40,075 nucleotides of DNA from Chara braunii (Eukaryota; Streptophyta; Charophyceae; Charales; Characeae). Positions 31,161 through 40,075 of this stretch are shown here, piece by piece. The notes beneath the pieces are model-generated. The model was not told the origin of the DNA. It saw nothing but the letters and a program-made list of their open reading frames with translations, and did not search any database. The translations under genes and the position numbers were made by a program. The first letter of the stretch is position 1; each line of letters begins with the position of its first letter. The stretch is taken from the NCBI GenBank assembly GCA_003427395.1, contig BFEA01000089.1, forward strand, positions 3,171,577-3,211,651, given 5' to 3'.

Positions 31161-32773
31161 TTTGAAGGAATTATGAAAATTTAGGAGCCCGGTGCTAAGA
31201 AAAATTGGATGTACTGAGAAAATCACTACAGAAGCTTCAAAAATAGGCAAAATTCAGGAAACAGCTCAGATACAACTCAGGGACCCCCCCCCTTCATATC
31301 CTCTTAACCTTACTCCGGCAAGACTTACTGCAACGGAACCACCATCTCCACTGCTGTTGTGCCCTATTTCCATCCTACAAGCTAGCCCCCTCACTAGTAG
31401 GACGCTTGATAACCAACCACCTATTCATCCCACTCATCCCACTCAACCTCTTTTGGAAAATAGCCCCACAGAACAATCCTGCCTCCATCATCGAAGGGAA
31501 GAAACGCAGACTGATCCGGGTGAAGTTAGCGGGCAGTGGCCGGTACCCGCCGAAATTTCAGCACCAATCGCATCCACTACCAACTTCCTCTTTTCCAATC
31601 ACCTCCGTCCTTCCCAACTCCGTCGTCGTGAAGAATTTCAGAGAGCCTCTTCTCCGAGGGGGCCGAGCACGATCATCACCATGACATTCTTTGCCTCCAC
31701 AAGAATCCCAGTCTCCGTCGTCAAGGTGGTGAACTAGCACTACCCAACGCCAATCGCGCCATTGTTCCCTTTCCTCAGCCGGTACCCATCAGCCAGCTTA
31801 GACTACCTGACGCCAATCGGATCTGATAAGAGGCCCCTCTATCCGGTACCCATCGAGCAGCCCTATTTCCTCCGACCTCTTCGTCCTTGTAAAGAATCAT
31901 TTGATGCCCCTGGCCCCTTTCTTCAAAGCAGGTCCCCAAAAGCTCCACAGGATGTCCCGTTAGGTTTTTAATAGGAGAAAAATGAGACGAGCCTCTGACA
32001 AACCTCTGACGAAATATAAAACAAAATTAGGCAACCAACAAACCTTTTTTTTTAACCAAAAACAACTGAGATTATCAATCCAGGCACCATAAAAAGATTG
32101 AAAGCGAGAATTCCGAACCGAAACCATCGACTAACAAAATTTCATGCAACAGTTAGAAAAAAACGAAGTCCCCGTGATCAGTCCTCGAACCTAAATGTGG
32201 TTGGTCTCATAACCCCCTATGCTAGGGTTACAGGGCACCGCCATGCCCTGGTACTGACCATCTTGGTATAGTTGGCAAGGAGTGCCTTCCTCCCTCGACA
32301 ACTCCCGTTAGCCGCACGCCCCTAGGCGACAGGGATAAAAACCCGGCAACGGCTACGTCGAACGTGGTTGGTTCTGCCTTCCTCTTTTGACAAAACTCGC
32401 CAGGCCTCACGCTCCCCCTGGTTACAGAGCAATGCTCCAGTACCGGCCTGCGTTGTCCCAACTACGTCCTTCTAACCTACTGACGAAGACAAAGGCCCTT
32501 CCCTTGTTGCACCCCCCTAAGAACTTCCACTCATCAGTGTGAATCCTCACAAAAACGAGCCCAAGAATCCGGGCGGAGTCAAAATCCGGAAAGTATAATA
32601 ATAGGCAGTTTTATGATCTGGCTTTCCAAAGAGAGCAAATGACTTCACATGTAAAAAATTCATATGCATATGTGGTAAAGTATGGCGGTGGAGCAGGTGC
32701 AGGAGCACGCAAGCGGGTACTTTGACGTCCAAAGCGCGAGGACCACACCCTCGTCGTCTTTGATGACGACACT
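31161..32773. other. Unassigned DNA, possibly including the gypsy 5' region
   Basis: A plus-strand Pro/Thr-rich frame of 181 codons (31192-31737) has no recognised domain. Two related phrases, GGTTACAGGGCACCGCCATGCCCTGGTACTG-like (about 32226) and GGTTACAGAGCAATGCTCCAGTACCGG-like (about 32421, minus the centre), suggest a degraded internal repeat. No long terminal repeat or primer-binding site could be recognised ahead of the gypsy gag. Confidence 0.35.
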
Positions 32774-33073
32774 GTGGAGAGGTGGCCATTGAAGGCTGAG
32801 GGTGTGGTGAGCAACAGTGATTTCGGGAAGGGGGAAGTCATTGTTGTCGTGGTCAACAAGGGAGGACCACGACCGCCAGTCGAGAAGAAGAAGCCACACT
32901 CGTTCCCAGAGCATCCCGGGATTGAGCTCGGGAGGCCATGGGAAAAGATGAGAATTTCACAAGAATTATGGCAAGAAAGAATGAATAATGCGCAATGTCT
33001 AAAGTGCAGTACCTTAGGGCATGTGATTGTTTGGTGCCCACTTATTTGGAACCCAAAAGCGAGCAGCCAGTAG
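32774..33073 (+). pseudogene. Gypsy gag fragment with CCHC zinc knuckle
   Basis: A 99-codon frame with CLKCSTLGHVIVWC, a CX2CX4HX4C nucleocapsid knuckle (Cys75, Cys78, His83, Cys88). It is preceded by 'QELWQERMNNAQ', typical of the region before the knuckle. The N-terminal capsid part is not recognisable upstream. The frame shifts at about 33000-33070 into the protease frame. Confidence 0.7.
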
Positions 33074-33741
33074 AAGTAGCATATGCTCCTACTGAGTTAA
33101 AGGGTTTGGAACAAGAAGGTAAGGCGCCTGTGATCCCTTCCAACCCTTTGACTCACAAGGCAGAGGATGGTTCTTCTTCGGCCCATCCTCCAAAACACCA
33201 TGAACCTGTCTTATGTACTGTCCGTCTGGACGACTCTTTTGACGAGCTTGGTAAAGAGTTGCTGGCATTACGAAGCTCGTGGGCGAAGAAATCAAAGTCT
33301 AAGGGTGACCTACTACCCGCTGAAGTAGAGATTGCACATACTCGTGTAGGAGTTTTGTTAGACCTAGGATTAACGTGATCCAACATATCCGAGAAAGCAA
33401 TCTGCAAGTTGCATCTCGAAAGGCAGGTAAAAAATGTGTCTCGACCAATTACGTCTATTCTAGCTGACAAAAGCACGATCACTGTCTCGCAATATGTTGA
33501 TCGTGTGAAGTGTCGATTTCGTACTAAGGAAGGAAAGAAGATTGTTCACAAGATTTCCTTTCTTGTGGAGAAAAAGTTACCTTTTAATTTGATTCTGGGA
33601 ATGGACTTACACGAGGAAGCCAACCCAGATATCAATTTCAAAGATAAGATTGTGCAATTGCGTGATGAACGATCCAACTTGAAACCTATCAAACTGTATC
33701 ATAAGTCTGACTCGACTCTAGTTTATTTTTTTGATTTATGA
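32995..33741 (+). pseudogene. Gypsy protease region
   Basis: One frame with a single TGA at 33376-33378. Just before it, 'VLLDLGLT' corresponds to the active-site D(S/T)GAT with Ser and Ala lost. 'PFNLILGMDLHEEANPDINF', near 33585-33645, is the conserved ILGMDWL-like flap partner of gypsy proteases. Retroelement proteases cut the Gag-Pol polyprotein. The altered active site indicates loss of function. Confidence 0.75.
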
Positions 33742-34637
33742 GTTACCCAGCATTCCGATCGATGGTTTCAAAAAAAAGGTTGGAACAAGAAGTAATGATG
33801 GTTTTAGTAAAAAGAGCAGGTGAGTCTTCTACTTTCTATCCTCCTTCGACAAAAAAACTCCTAAGTGAGTATAAAGATTTATTCACTGAACCAACAGGAA
33901 TAACTGAACGTGCTATCAAACACATAATTGAAATTATTCCTAGCAGTAAGATTCCCAAGGGCTCTGTATATCGAATGTCTCATAGGGAACTTGAGGAATT
34001 GCGAAAACAACTGTAAGACTTAACAGAAAAATGATGAGTTTGCCCTAGCTTCTCTCCTTATGGTGCCCGTGTCTTGTTTGTGCCCAAAAAGAAAAGTGAG
34101 TTGTGTCTCTGTATTCACTACAGAGGGTTGAATGCTATCACTGTTAAGAATGTCGAACCTCTACCACGAATTGACGACTTGCTAGACCAGTTGCATGGCT
34201 GTAAGTTTTTTAGTAAGATCGATCTGAAGTTAGGATACCATCAGACCGAGGTGGAACCCACGGATCAACATAAGACCTTATTCCGAACGAGGTATGACCA
34301 TTACGAGTTTGTGGTAATGCCTTTCGGACTGACTAATGCCCCAACGATCTTCCAAAGGTCTATGAATGGACTCTTTCGTCAATAGTTAGACAAATTCGTA
34401 ATTGTCTATCTCGATGATATTATCGTGTACAGTAGGATACTAGAGGATCATGAGAAGTACCTTCGCCTGGTGCCAGAGAAGTTGTTAGAGGGCAATTTCA
34501 AGATCAATTCCAAGAAGTTTGAGTTTGCTAAGTCTGAAGTGTTATACTTAGAACAGATAGTGAATGAAGAAGGTATAAGGCCGAAAGAGAAAAAAAAAAT
34601 TCAGCAATTAGAGATTGGCCAGAACCGAAGTCTATAA
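33738..34637 (+). pseudogene. Gypsy reverse transcriptase
   Basis: A constant frame with stops at 34014, about 34031 and 34383. It contains 'YKDLFTEPTGI', '[14 protein letters not shown]', '[20 protein letters not shown]', '[16 protein letters not shown]' (first catalytic Asp), '[19 protein letters not shown]' and 'FVIVYLDDIIVYSRILEDH' (catalytic YLDD near 34406). The catalytic residues are intact; only stops disable it. Confidence 0.92.
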
Positions 34638-35293
34638 CTGAATTGCGATTTTTCCTTGGTTTAGTCAGTTACTACAGGAAGTTTGTCAGGAACTTCTCAC
34701 TAATTGTTGCATCAATGTGAATATTGTTAAAGAAAAGAACTATTTCATTGCGGGATAAGGACTGTGAGTCTTCTTTTCGGAAATTGAAGTGTGCACTAAA
34801 TCACTAGTCTGTCCTTAAGATTGTTGACCCGTTCTTGCCTTTCATTTTTACCACTGACACAAGTCAGTATGGGGTTGACGTTGTTCTCCAACAGGATGAT
34901 GACAAGGGTTATAGGCCCATAAAGTTTATATCTACAAGATTATCGTCAGAGAAAGTTGCCAACTCCACTTATGAACGAGAACTTTATGCCTTAGTCTGTG
35001 CGTTGGATACGGGGAGATACTACCTGCTAGGGAGACACTTTACTGTGTATTCAGACCATTCGACACTACAGTGGATAAAGATACAGTCTAGACTCTCTGA
35101 CAAGTTGGTACGATGGTCTGCCTTCATTGACACCTTTGACTTTGAGCTCCAAACTATTAAAGATACGTCTAATGTGGTTGTAGATGCTTTATCCCGACGC
35201 AGTGACTTCTTTGACACAATTGTTTCATACCTGGATGTTGGGAATGACTTAAGAGACCAAATTCGTCAAGGATACACTACTGATCCAATTTGA
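34638..35293 (+). pseudogene. Gypsy RNase H
   Basis: After a degraded connection ('[19 protein letters not shown]' in another frame, about 34640-34700), the 34835-35293 frame reads 'FTTDTSQYGVDVVLQQ' (catalytic Asp), 'STYERELYALVCALD' (catalytic Glu), 'HFTVYSDHSTLQWI' (catalytic Asp) and 'SNVVVDALSRRSD'. The domain is complete and uninterrupted in this frame. RNase H removes the RNA strand during reverse transcription. Confidence 0.92.
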
Positions 35294-36640
35294 AAGTCAA
35301 TCATTGATGTCCTTACACGAGATCCTTCCCAATTGCGCAAATATAGAGTAGTCGATGGTTTGCTTTTCTTGATAAACCAAACTGAACAAATATTGTGTAT
35401 TCCTCACCAAGAAAGAATTAAGAGTCTGCTGATTGGGGAATGTCATGACTTTGAAGGACACTTAAGATTCAAGAAAACTTATGCAAAGGTTAGTGAACGC
35501 TTCAAATTGAAGGCATTAAAAGAAGACGTACTAACTTATGTACGTATCTGGATGGTGTGCAAGAGAAACCTATGTTACCGCACATTCATTGAACGCGGGT
35601 TTTCCGTTCAGAAACTGAACGGAATGAACGCGCGTTCAGTGAACGCGACCGAACGCAGAGTTCAATTCCGCGCGGGAAAAAAGAAAAACAAAAAAATTCT
35701 CTAAAAATTTCGAAAAACAAATATGTTATGAAGAAAAATAAAATAAACAACATTTGCCTGAGAATCACATCCGAATTCGCTATCAAATTCGAAATAAAAA
35801 TAGAGAACAGAAAATAGAAAAAAGTAAAAAAAAAATTGAAATTAGTGGGCGAACATGATTTGACACCGCCATCTTTGGCGATTTTTGATTTTTTTTTTCC
35901 CTTGGCAAAATGACTCCAAAATTTACAGACATATAGCCCATATCATATAGAACTCACAAAAAAACAATCAGAAAAAAACAAATATTTTTAGGCGTCGAAA
36001 ATATTTTTTGAAAAAAATATATATATATAAAAAATTGAACGCCGTTTAATTTTTGAACGCGAACGCGCAATCCGCGTTCAAACGCACATTTGAACACGAA
36101 CGCGCGTTCACGGCGTTCAAATGGTTACGTAGAGAGAAATTAGTCGACGCATGAGAATCCTCTTGGACTTCTCAGGCTTGCCTATACCAAGCGAACCAGG
36201 TGAGTCCATCTTAATTGACTTTATGAATCTGGTTAAAAGTCGCAACGGTAATAGTCAAGTAATGTTGATTGTGGACCGTTTCTCTAAATATGCCATGTTT
36301 ATTTCCTTACCTGCTGAAGCAAGGACTGAACTTGTGATTTAGAAATTTAATTTGAAATGGGTAACTGAGTATGGTTTTCCTTTATACATTGTATCTGATG
36401 GAGATACTAGGTTCACAAGTATGCCATGGCAAAAGCTAATGGAGGCATACAACACACGTTTGACTATGTCGTCAGGGCGACACCCTGAAACGAATGGGCA
36501 AAGTGAACAAATAAACCGATTGTGCCAACAACTCTTGCGCATATATGTAAGACCTGATCAAATTGATTGGGATGATAACTTACCCAAGATAGCCAGTGCA
36601 TATAATAGCAGTGCACAAGGGATGGAAACCTAGGCGTCTC
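35294..36640 (+). pseudogene. Gypsy integrase, split by hAT-like element
   Basis: The N-terminal zinc region reads 'LLIGECHDFEGHLRFKKTYA' and 'YVRIWMVCKRN'. One zinc-ligand Cys is replaced; HHCC has become HH-W-C. The sequence is interrupted at 35570-36132. It resumes with 'THENPLGLL', the expected next block, then after a frame change 'LPIPSEPGESILIDFMN' (Asp), 'LYIVSDGDTRFTS' (Asp) and 'HPETNGQSEQINR' (Glu). All DDE residues remain. Stops at 36340 and 36631 break it. Integrase inserts the cDNA into the genome. Confidence 0.9.
35570..36132. mobile_element. hAT-like non-autonomous element A in gypsy integrase
   Basis: A 563-bp non-coding element. The left end CTATGTTACCGCACATTCAT and the right end read inward, CTACGTAACCATTTGAACGC, are imperfect TIRs. 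Flanking AGAGAAAC (35562-35569) and AGAGAAAT (36133-36140) are an 8-bp target duplication matching at 7 positions. Removing the element plus one duplicate restores the order of integrase blocks ('MVCKRN' followed by 'STHENPLGLL'). About a dozen GAACGC/GCGTTC motifs lie just inside both ends, including the hairpin CCGTTCAG-AAA-CTGAACGG (35604-35622). The same family as element B. Confidence 0.85.
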
Positions 36641-37234
36641 ATCAAAATATTAACATGGGACCAATTCCTTAGGCTACCTCTAGGGACACAAGAATATGAA
36701 GTCTTATTCTCAAGAAGACATAAAGCAAGTAAAATAAAACTTAAAGAAGTTCAAGACCAAATGATTGAACAAGCTAATAAGCATAGACGACCATCCACAT
36801 TCAAAGAGGGTGATCTGGTCTGGGTTAAATCCAAAGAGTGTTCATTAGAAGAAAATGTATCTCAAAAACTGCTACCTGTCTACTTTGGACCCTGGGAAGT
36901 TCTCAAAATAATTGGAGATGCAGAGGGACCGTCTTATCGCATTGATATTCCCCCTCATCTCAAAACATATCCTGTCTTTCACGTGTCCAAACTGTTGCTC
37001 TATGTTGAAGGGAAAAATTTTCCTAACAGACTCTCTATGATTCCGCCATTTATGGAAGGCGGATACGAAGTAGACAAAATCATAAAGCACAGATACTTCT
37101 CTACTGGAGCACGTGGACGACCTCAGAAGCAGTTCAAGGTACGCTTTAAGTCCCAGGCACCATCTGAGGACAGATGGTTTAGTAAAAGGGAACTACTTGA
37201 AACTGCTCCTGATATTGTTGCTGCTTGTGAATGA
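36596..37234 (+). pseudogene. Gypsy integrase C-terminus with chromodomain-like tail
   Basis: A 212-codon frame with 'EGDLVWVKSKECS', 'LLPVYFGPWEVLKIIGDAEG' (GPY/F-type module) and 'SYRIDIPPHLKTYPVFHVSK'. The tail is 'YEVDKIIKHRYFSTGARGR', 'KQFKVRFKSQAPSEDRWFSK' and 'RELLETAPDIV'. It follows the chromodomain pattern (E-V-x-x-I-x-x-H-R ... F-x-V-x-F-K ... W) found at the end of chromoviral integrases, which directs insertion to chromatin marks. The domain is intact, and the stop is TGA at 37232-37234. Confidence 0.85.
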
Positions 37235-38394
37235 GGGTTAAAGTCTTAAAAAAATTCTGCGGTGGAACTTGAAAATGGGCCGTCAAGAATGCAGTAACCC
37301 TGTTCAGAAGTAGTCTGGGGCCCAAAACTCAGCCCCAGGCAACGCAGACCAAAGTTGGTTTGCGCAGGGCTGTGTGACCAGGACACGCCCAGGCCTGAGT
37401 CTGTCGCGTTTGGCTGTGTGACCAAACGCTGCACCCAGGAAAGTCAAGGGTCAAAGTCAACTGTAGAGTCCAAGGTACCGCGCCCAGGCCCTTGGTTGCA
37501 TACACTCACTTGTTGTGCGCAGGTACCCAGACAAGCATCCAGGTCGAAGGGAATTCAGTTCCAGGCCAATCTGGGCCTTCGTATGCATCAAAATCTGGAC
37601 GGCTAAAGGTTGCAGCATCCGGGGTCCAGACCCCGAGTCAACACTACTTAAGCGTTGACCTCCCTGGCTTTAACATTCATTCTGTCTTGCGTTGAGGCTG
37701 ACTTCACGCGTTGACTTCAACGCTGGCTCGACGCTGCGACACGAGCTCGACGCTGCGACGCTGTCTCGACACTGTGACGCTGGCATTATGATTCGGCGAG
37801 GCGCTGCTGGTCCAGCATGGTGGCTGGCTTGCACCTGTCTTCTTGGCATGCTGACGTGGCAACTGCCATGCGCTGTCGCTGATGTGGCTGCTGCCAAGTG
37901 TATCATTGGCTGACGTGGCTGCTGCCACGTGCATCATTGGCTGACGTGGCTGCTGCACGTGTATCATTGGCTGACGTGGTTGCTGCCATTTGTTTGCTGA
38001 CGAAGCGAAGCTACGTGACTTGTATTGCTGTTCTGACTATCGTCATTCAGGAGGAGATCAGGACTGTGGACAGATCGTGGATACATACCTGATGGTCTTC
38101 ATGTCGACATTGCTCCAGTGCTGATGAGGGACTAATTACACGTGCCATGTGGCACATTGAGGTTACTTCAGATACTCGTTCAGACTATTGACTATGCAGG
38201 CGGTGATCGAGGAGGGAGCCCGAAGCAGGAGTGAGCCTTGTATTCATTTCCTCTCCTTTGTCTAATCTCCCTCCTCTCTCTTCGTCTGTGTATGATTATC
38301 TCATCTCATTCTGTCTGGATACGATTTCGACTATTGGTAATCATCAGCTGGTTGACATTCATCTGGGCTTGCATTGTTGACGACTGTCTTCACG
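37235..38394. other. Region after gypsy; possible LTR, two tandem repeat tracts
   Basis: No coding sequence is recognised. This is where a 3' LTR would lie, but no matching copy was found upstream of gag. A short tandem array of CTCGACGCTGCGAC-like units lies at about 37715-37785, followed by the ACGT-rich array listed separately. Confidence 0.4.
37848..37999 (+). repeat. Five ~31-bp tandem units rich in ACGT boxes
   Basis: Units start near 37848, 37878, 37909, 37940 and 37970 with the consensus GCTGACGTGGCTGCTGCCA followed by CGTGTATCATTG. Each carries TGACGTGG or a close variant. The middle units also have CACGTG. These match plant bZIP-binding ACGT elements (G-box and G/C hybrid box). A promoter or enhancer role, for example in a retrotransposon LTR, is inference. 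Confidence 0.8.
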
Positions 38395-38399
38395 ATCTG

Positions 38400-39480
38400 G
38401 GTTCATTGCATATTCTTCGAGCCTGGAAAAAGATACTTCCCAAAGTTCTCCACCCGCCAGGTACAAAGAAAGAAATTGCAGCTCAATGCTTATTCAAAAA
38501 TCCGTTGATTCTTTCACCAGAGGGAGGCAGTTTCACAGCGGCGGATGGAACAGGCAACGTCGAAAAGGCATGGGTGGAAAAAGGGATTTTCCTCATCAAA
38601 CATCAGATTCTTTGGGATGAGGAGAAAGACGACTGCTTTCGGAAGAGCAGCTGAGACAGAAGTTACCACGGTTGCGTTCAGTAACTGACAACAGAAGCAA
38701 GATAATCACAGCCATTCCGCGCCAGTGGGCACTAGCTCTTAGCAGTTCTTCAGAACATACAGCTGACACTTGGATGCGATCATATGAGGAATGGAGACTG
38801 TTAGGGCCAGACCTGACGGGGGGATGGAAGGTGGAAGAGTGGATAGAGGGGGCCTCAGTCAGAAAAGGGACACAGCTCATATAGCCTCATAAAACTCCAG
38901 GACAAACTCGTCCAGTCAGGGGTAGGTCTACAAGAGGTTCGTGTAACACTGATTCAGAAACATACACTCCTACTGGGTAACGCAGATATCTTCCGGGTGG
39001 AACCCCTCGTTCTGGGCTGGTGACAGGGAGAGAGAGAGATTGACAACCCCGTCCCAATTTGTCAATATGCCCCTAGGGTAGGAGTAAAATCCCTACGATT
39101 GAGATTGAAACAAAGAAAACTCCCCAACTACACTTGCAAACAGAGGATATATGAAGATAAAAGGATCGGCGGCAGAAGCTCCTTCTGTGGAAGGCCCTGA
39201 AGAAGATACCATCTCAACGTGACTCCAGCTTGCTGTGGGCTCGGAGCTTACAGACAATACCAACGGCTCTCTGGCTGGCTGTAAGAGGGATGGATCTCCC
39301 CCATATCTGCAGCAGGTGTAGTTGGGGTTGGGAATCAAACACCCACCTGTGGGTTCATTGCCCACTGTCGGATGCGCTGTGGCAATTGTGGATAAGAGTT
39401 CTGGGAGGCTTGTAGTGGAGGAGCTTTTCCTTGGTCTGACGATTGGATTCTGTATGGCGCTCTCCCACGCCACAGCTTTA
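38400..39480 (+). pseudogene. LINE P2 ORF2 C-terminal region, broken
   Basis: 'LRAWKKILPKVL...CLFKNPLILSPEGG...WVEKGIF' aligns with P1b 'LKLWREMGP...PLFRHPQIKDQGG...WVRKGVY' and with M1 'LIKTWRKLP...PLFDNCLLKDPQG'. After degraded sequence with stops come 'LLWKALKKIPS', 'LQTIPTALWLAVRGMDLPH' and the zinc-binding 'ICSRCSWGWESNTHLWVHC' with 'PLSDALWQLWIRVLGG' (39240-39410). It is more diverged from P1b than M1 and M2 are, so it is probably another LINE lineage. Confidence 0.75.
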
Positions 39481-39971
39481 ACTACATTCAAGGCTGGGGG
39501 TACGTAGCCTTTGTATGCAGAGCGGTCATCATGCATGTGATCCGGAATCATGCCAGAAATGCATCGGCCTTCAACAAAGAAACAGTAAAATTAATCTGCA
39601 TCAACAAAAACAACTGGTAAAAGCAAACCCGAGACAGTCACTGCTGATAAAAACAGACTGGAAACGATGCTCGGGCCGCCAAGACAGAGGCGCGTCTCGG
39701 TTTTTAAGATCCTGGGCAAGAGAGAATATGTTAGCGGAGAACTCGGGGGAGGGAAGAATGGTGGTAACTCATTGGTTGAAACCTCCGTGACCAGGCCACG
39801 CACGTTAGGTTAGGGCTACGGCTGTAGGTGCCCACACAGTAAAGGCAGGAGGACCAGTGAAGTTAAGAGAAGGGGTAGAAGAAGGGAGATTGAATCCTTG
39901 ATTTTTTTCTGTGCTTCAAAGAACTCATCTTTTACTTTTTTGGGAAGTTTTGATTAACATACGATTGGGAC
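39481..39971 (+). other. LINE P2 3' UTR, no other feature
   Basis: Non-coding sequence between the last recognisable LINE codons and the 3' hairpins. Short frames on both strands carry no domain. Confidence 0.4.
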
Positions 39972-40075
39972 GCTGGACCCGGTTTCCAGTGGTTTATGGT
40001 AATCGTAGGTACATCTGAAACCCCGTTTTCAGCACAGCCTATCTGGGTAATGGCCCCGGTTTAAATCTGGGTTGA
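39972..40075 (+). ncRNA. LINE P2 3'-end stacked hairpins
   Basis: GCTGGA-CCCGGTT-TCCAGT (39972-39990) is followed by CTGAAA-CCCCGT-TTTCAG (40015-40032). A GGCCCCGGTTTAAATCTGGG segment (about 40052-40071) again contains CCCGGTTT and can partly fold. The first matches the hairpin of M1, M2 and the 31116 copy, read in LINE sense. Confidence 0.55.

Larger units (their letters stand above)
32774..37234 (+). mobile_element. Ty3/gypsy retrotransposon (chromovirus-like), decayed
   Basis: Domain order is gag zinc knuckle, protease, reverse transcriptase, RNase H, integrase, then a chromodomain-like tail. This is the gypsy order, since copia has integrase before RT. Multiple stops and at least three frame changes show it is dead. 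A 563-bp hAT-like element interrupts the integrase. I could not find a matching pair of long terminal repeats on either side, so it may have lost its ends or they are too diverged to see. Confidence 0.88.
38395..40075 (+). mobile_element. LINE P2, 5'-truncated, 3' end beyond window
   Basis: Degraded LINE C-terminal coding (38400-39480), then a 3' UTR. From 39972 this carries the same hairpin module as the other LINE 3' ends, here in sense with its coding strand. The poly(A) tail would lie beyond the window edge. Confidence 0.7.

Noticed and set aside
37848-37999. CRISPR-like array
   Set aside because: Units are contiguous and degenerate with no unique spacers; eukaryotic context.
40010-40075. 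Possible tRNA or tRNA-derived SINE (CCCCGGTTTAAATCTGGG resembles a T-arm, with a hairpin upstream)
   Set aside because: No acceptor stem, D-arm or A box could be fitted, and the loop matches the LINE 3' hairpin family better.

Overview
This window looks like repeat-rich nuclear DNA of a eukaryote. I found no host gene I could defend, no rRNA, no credible tRNA and no CRISPR array. Poly(A)-tailed LINEs with an ORF1 / endonuclease-reverse transcriptase layout and a C-terminal Cys/His 'reverse transcriptase zinc-binding' domain, a Ty3/gypsy element with a chromodomain-like C terminus, several short inverted-repeat elements, and very long GA and AC microsatellites suggest a plant-lineage genome. 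A charophyte alga such as Chara would fit, but that is inference only. The assembly is draft quality: there are two N gaps, and one of them lies beside an uncut mate-pair junction adapter.

Layout, left to right. 1-5.8 kb: unassigned DNA with a dispersed repeat ending in a GA microsatellite, a tandem 174-bp duplication and a 381-bp inverted-repeat element. 5.8-8.4 kb: a degenerate LINE C-terminus split by about 1.9 kb of poly(A)-ended DNA that itself carries inverted-repeat elements. 8.5-13.6 kb: another inverted-repeat element, fold-backs, a CAT-rich minisatellite and a tandem pair of about 0.45-kb units. 13.66-18.74 kb: two retroposon 3' ends meet tail to tail, and the second belongs to LINE M1 (minus strand). 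M1 is interrupted by a hAT-like element with an 8-bp target duplication and by a smaller inverted-repeat element. 18.8-19.25 kb: an inverted-repeat element. 19.4-27.4 kb: LINE P1a (plus strand), whose reverse transcriptase is split by a second, 5'-truncated LINE (P1b) with its own poly(A) tail. 27.4-30.1 kb: 5'-truncated LINE M2 (minus). 30.1-32.7 kb: CT microsatellite, a second inverted copy of the 1.3-kb repeat, an orphan LINE 3' end and unassigned DNA. 32.77-37.23 kb: a decayed gypsy element (gag zinc knuckle, protease, RT, RNase H, integrase, chromodomain-like tail) whose integrase is split by another hAT-like element. 37.2-40.1 kb: tandem repeats rich in TGACGTGG/CACGTG, then LINE P2 (plus strand) running off the window.

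The elements interpret each other. The M2 3' region provides a paralogous empty site for the hAT-like insertion in M1. The gypsy integrase reading frame provides the empty site for the other. LINE P1a coding resumes just after the poly(A) of P1b. Four LINE 3' ends carry a 6-bp hairpin with a near-constant 7-nt loop whose inner stem pairs change in a compensatory way. That is the most interesting signal here: a candidate structured RNA element at LINE 3' ends.
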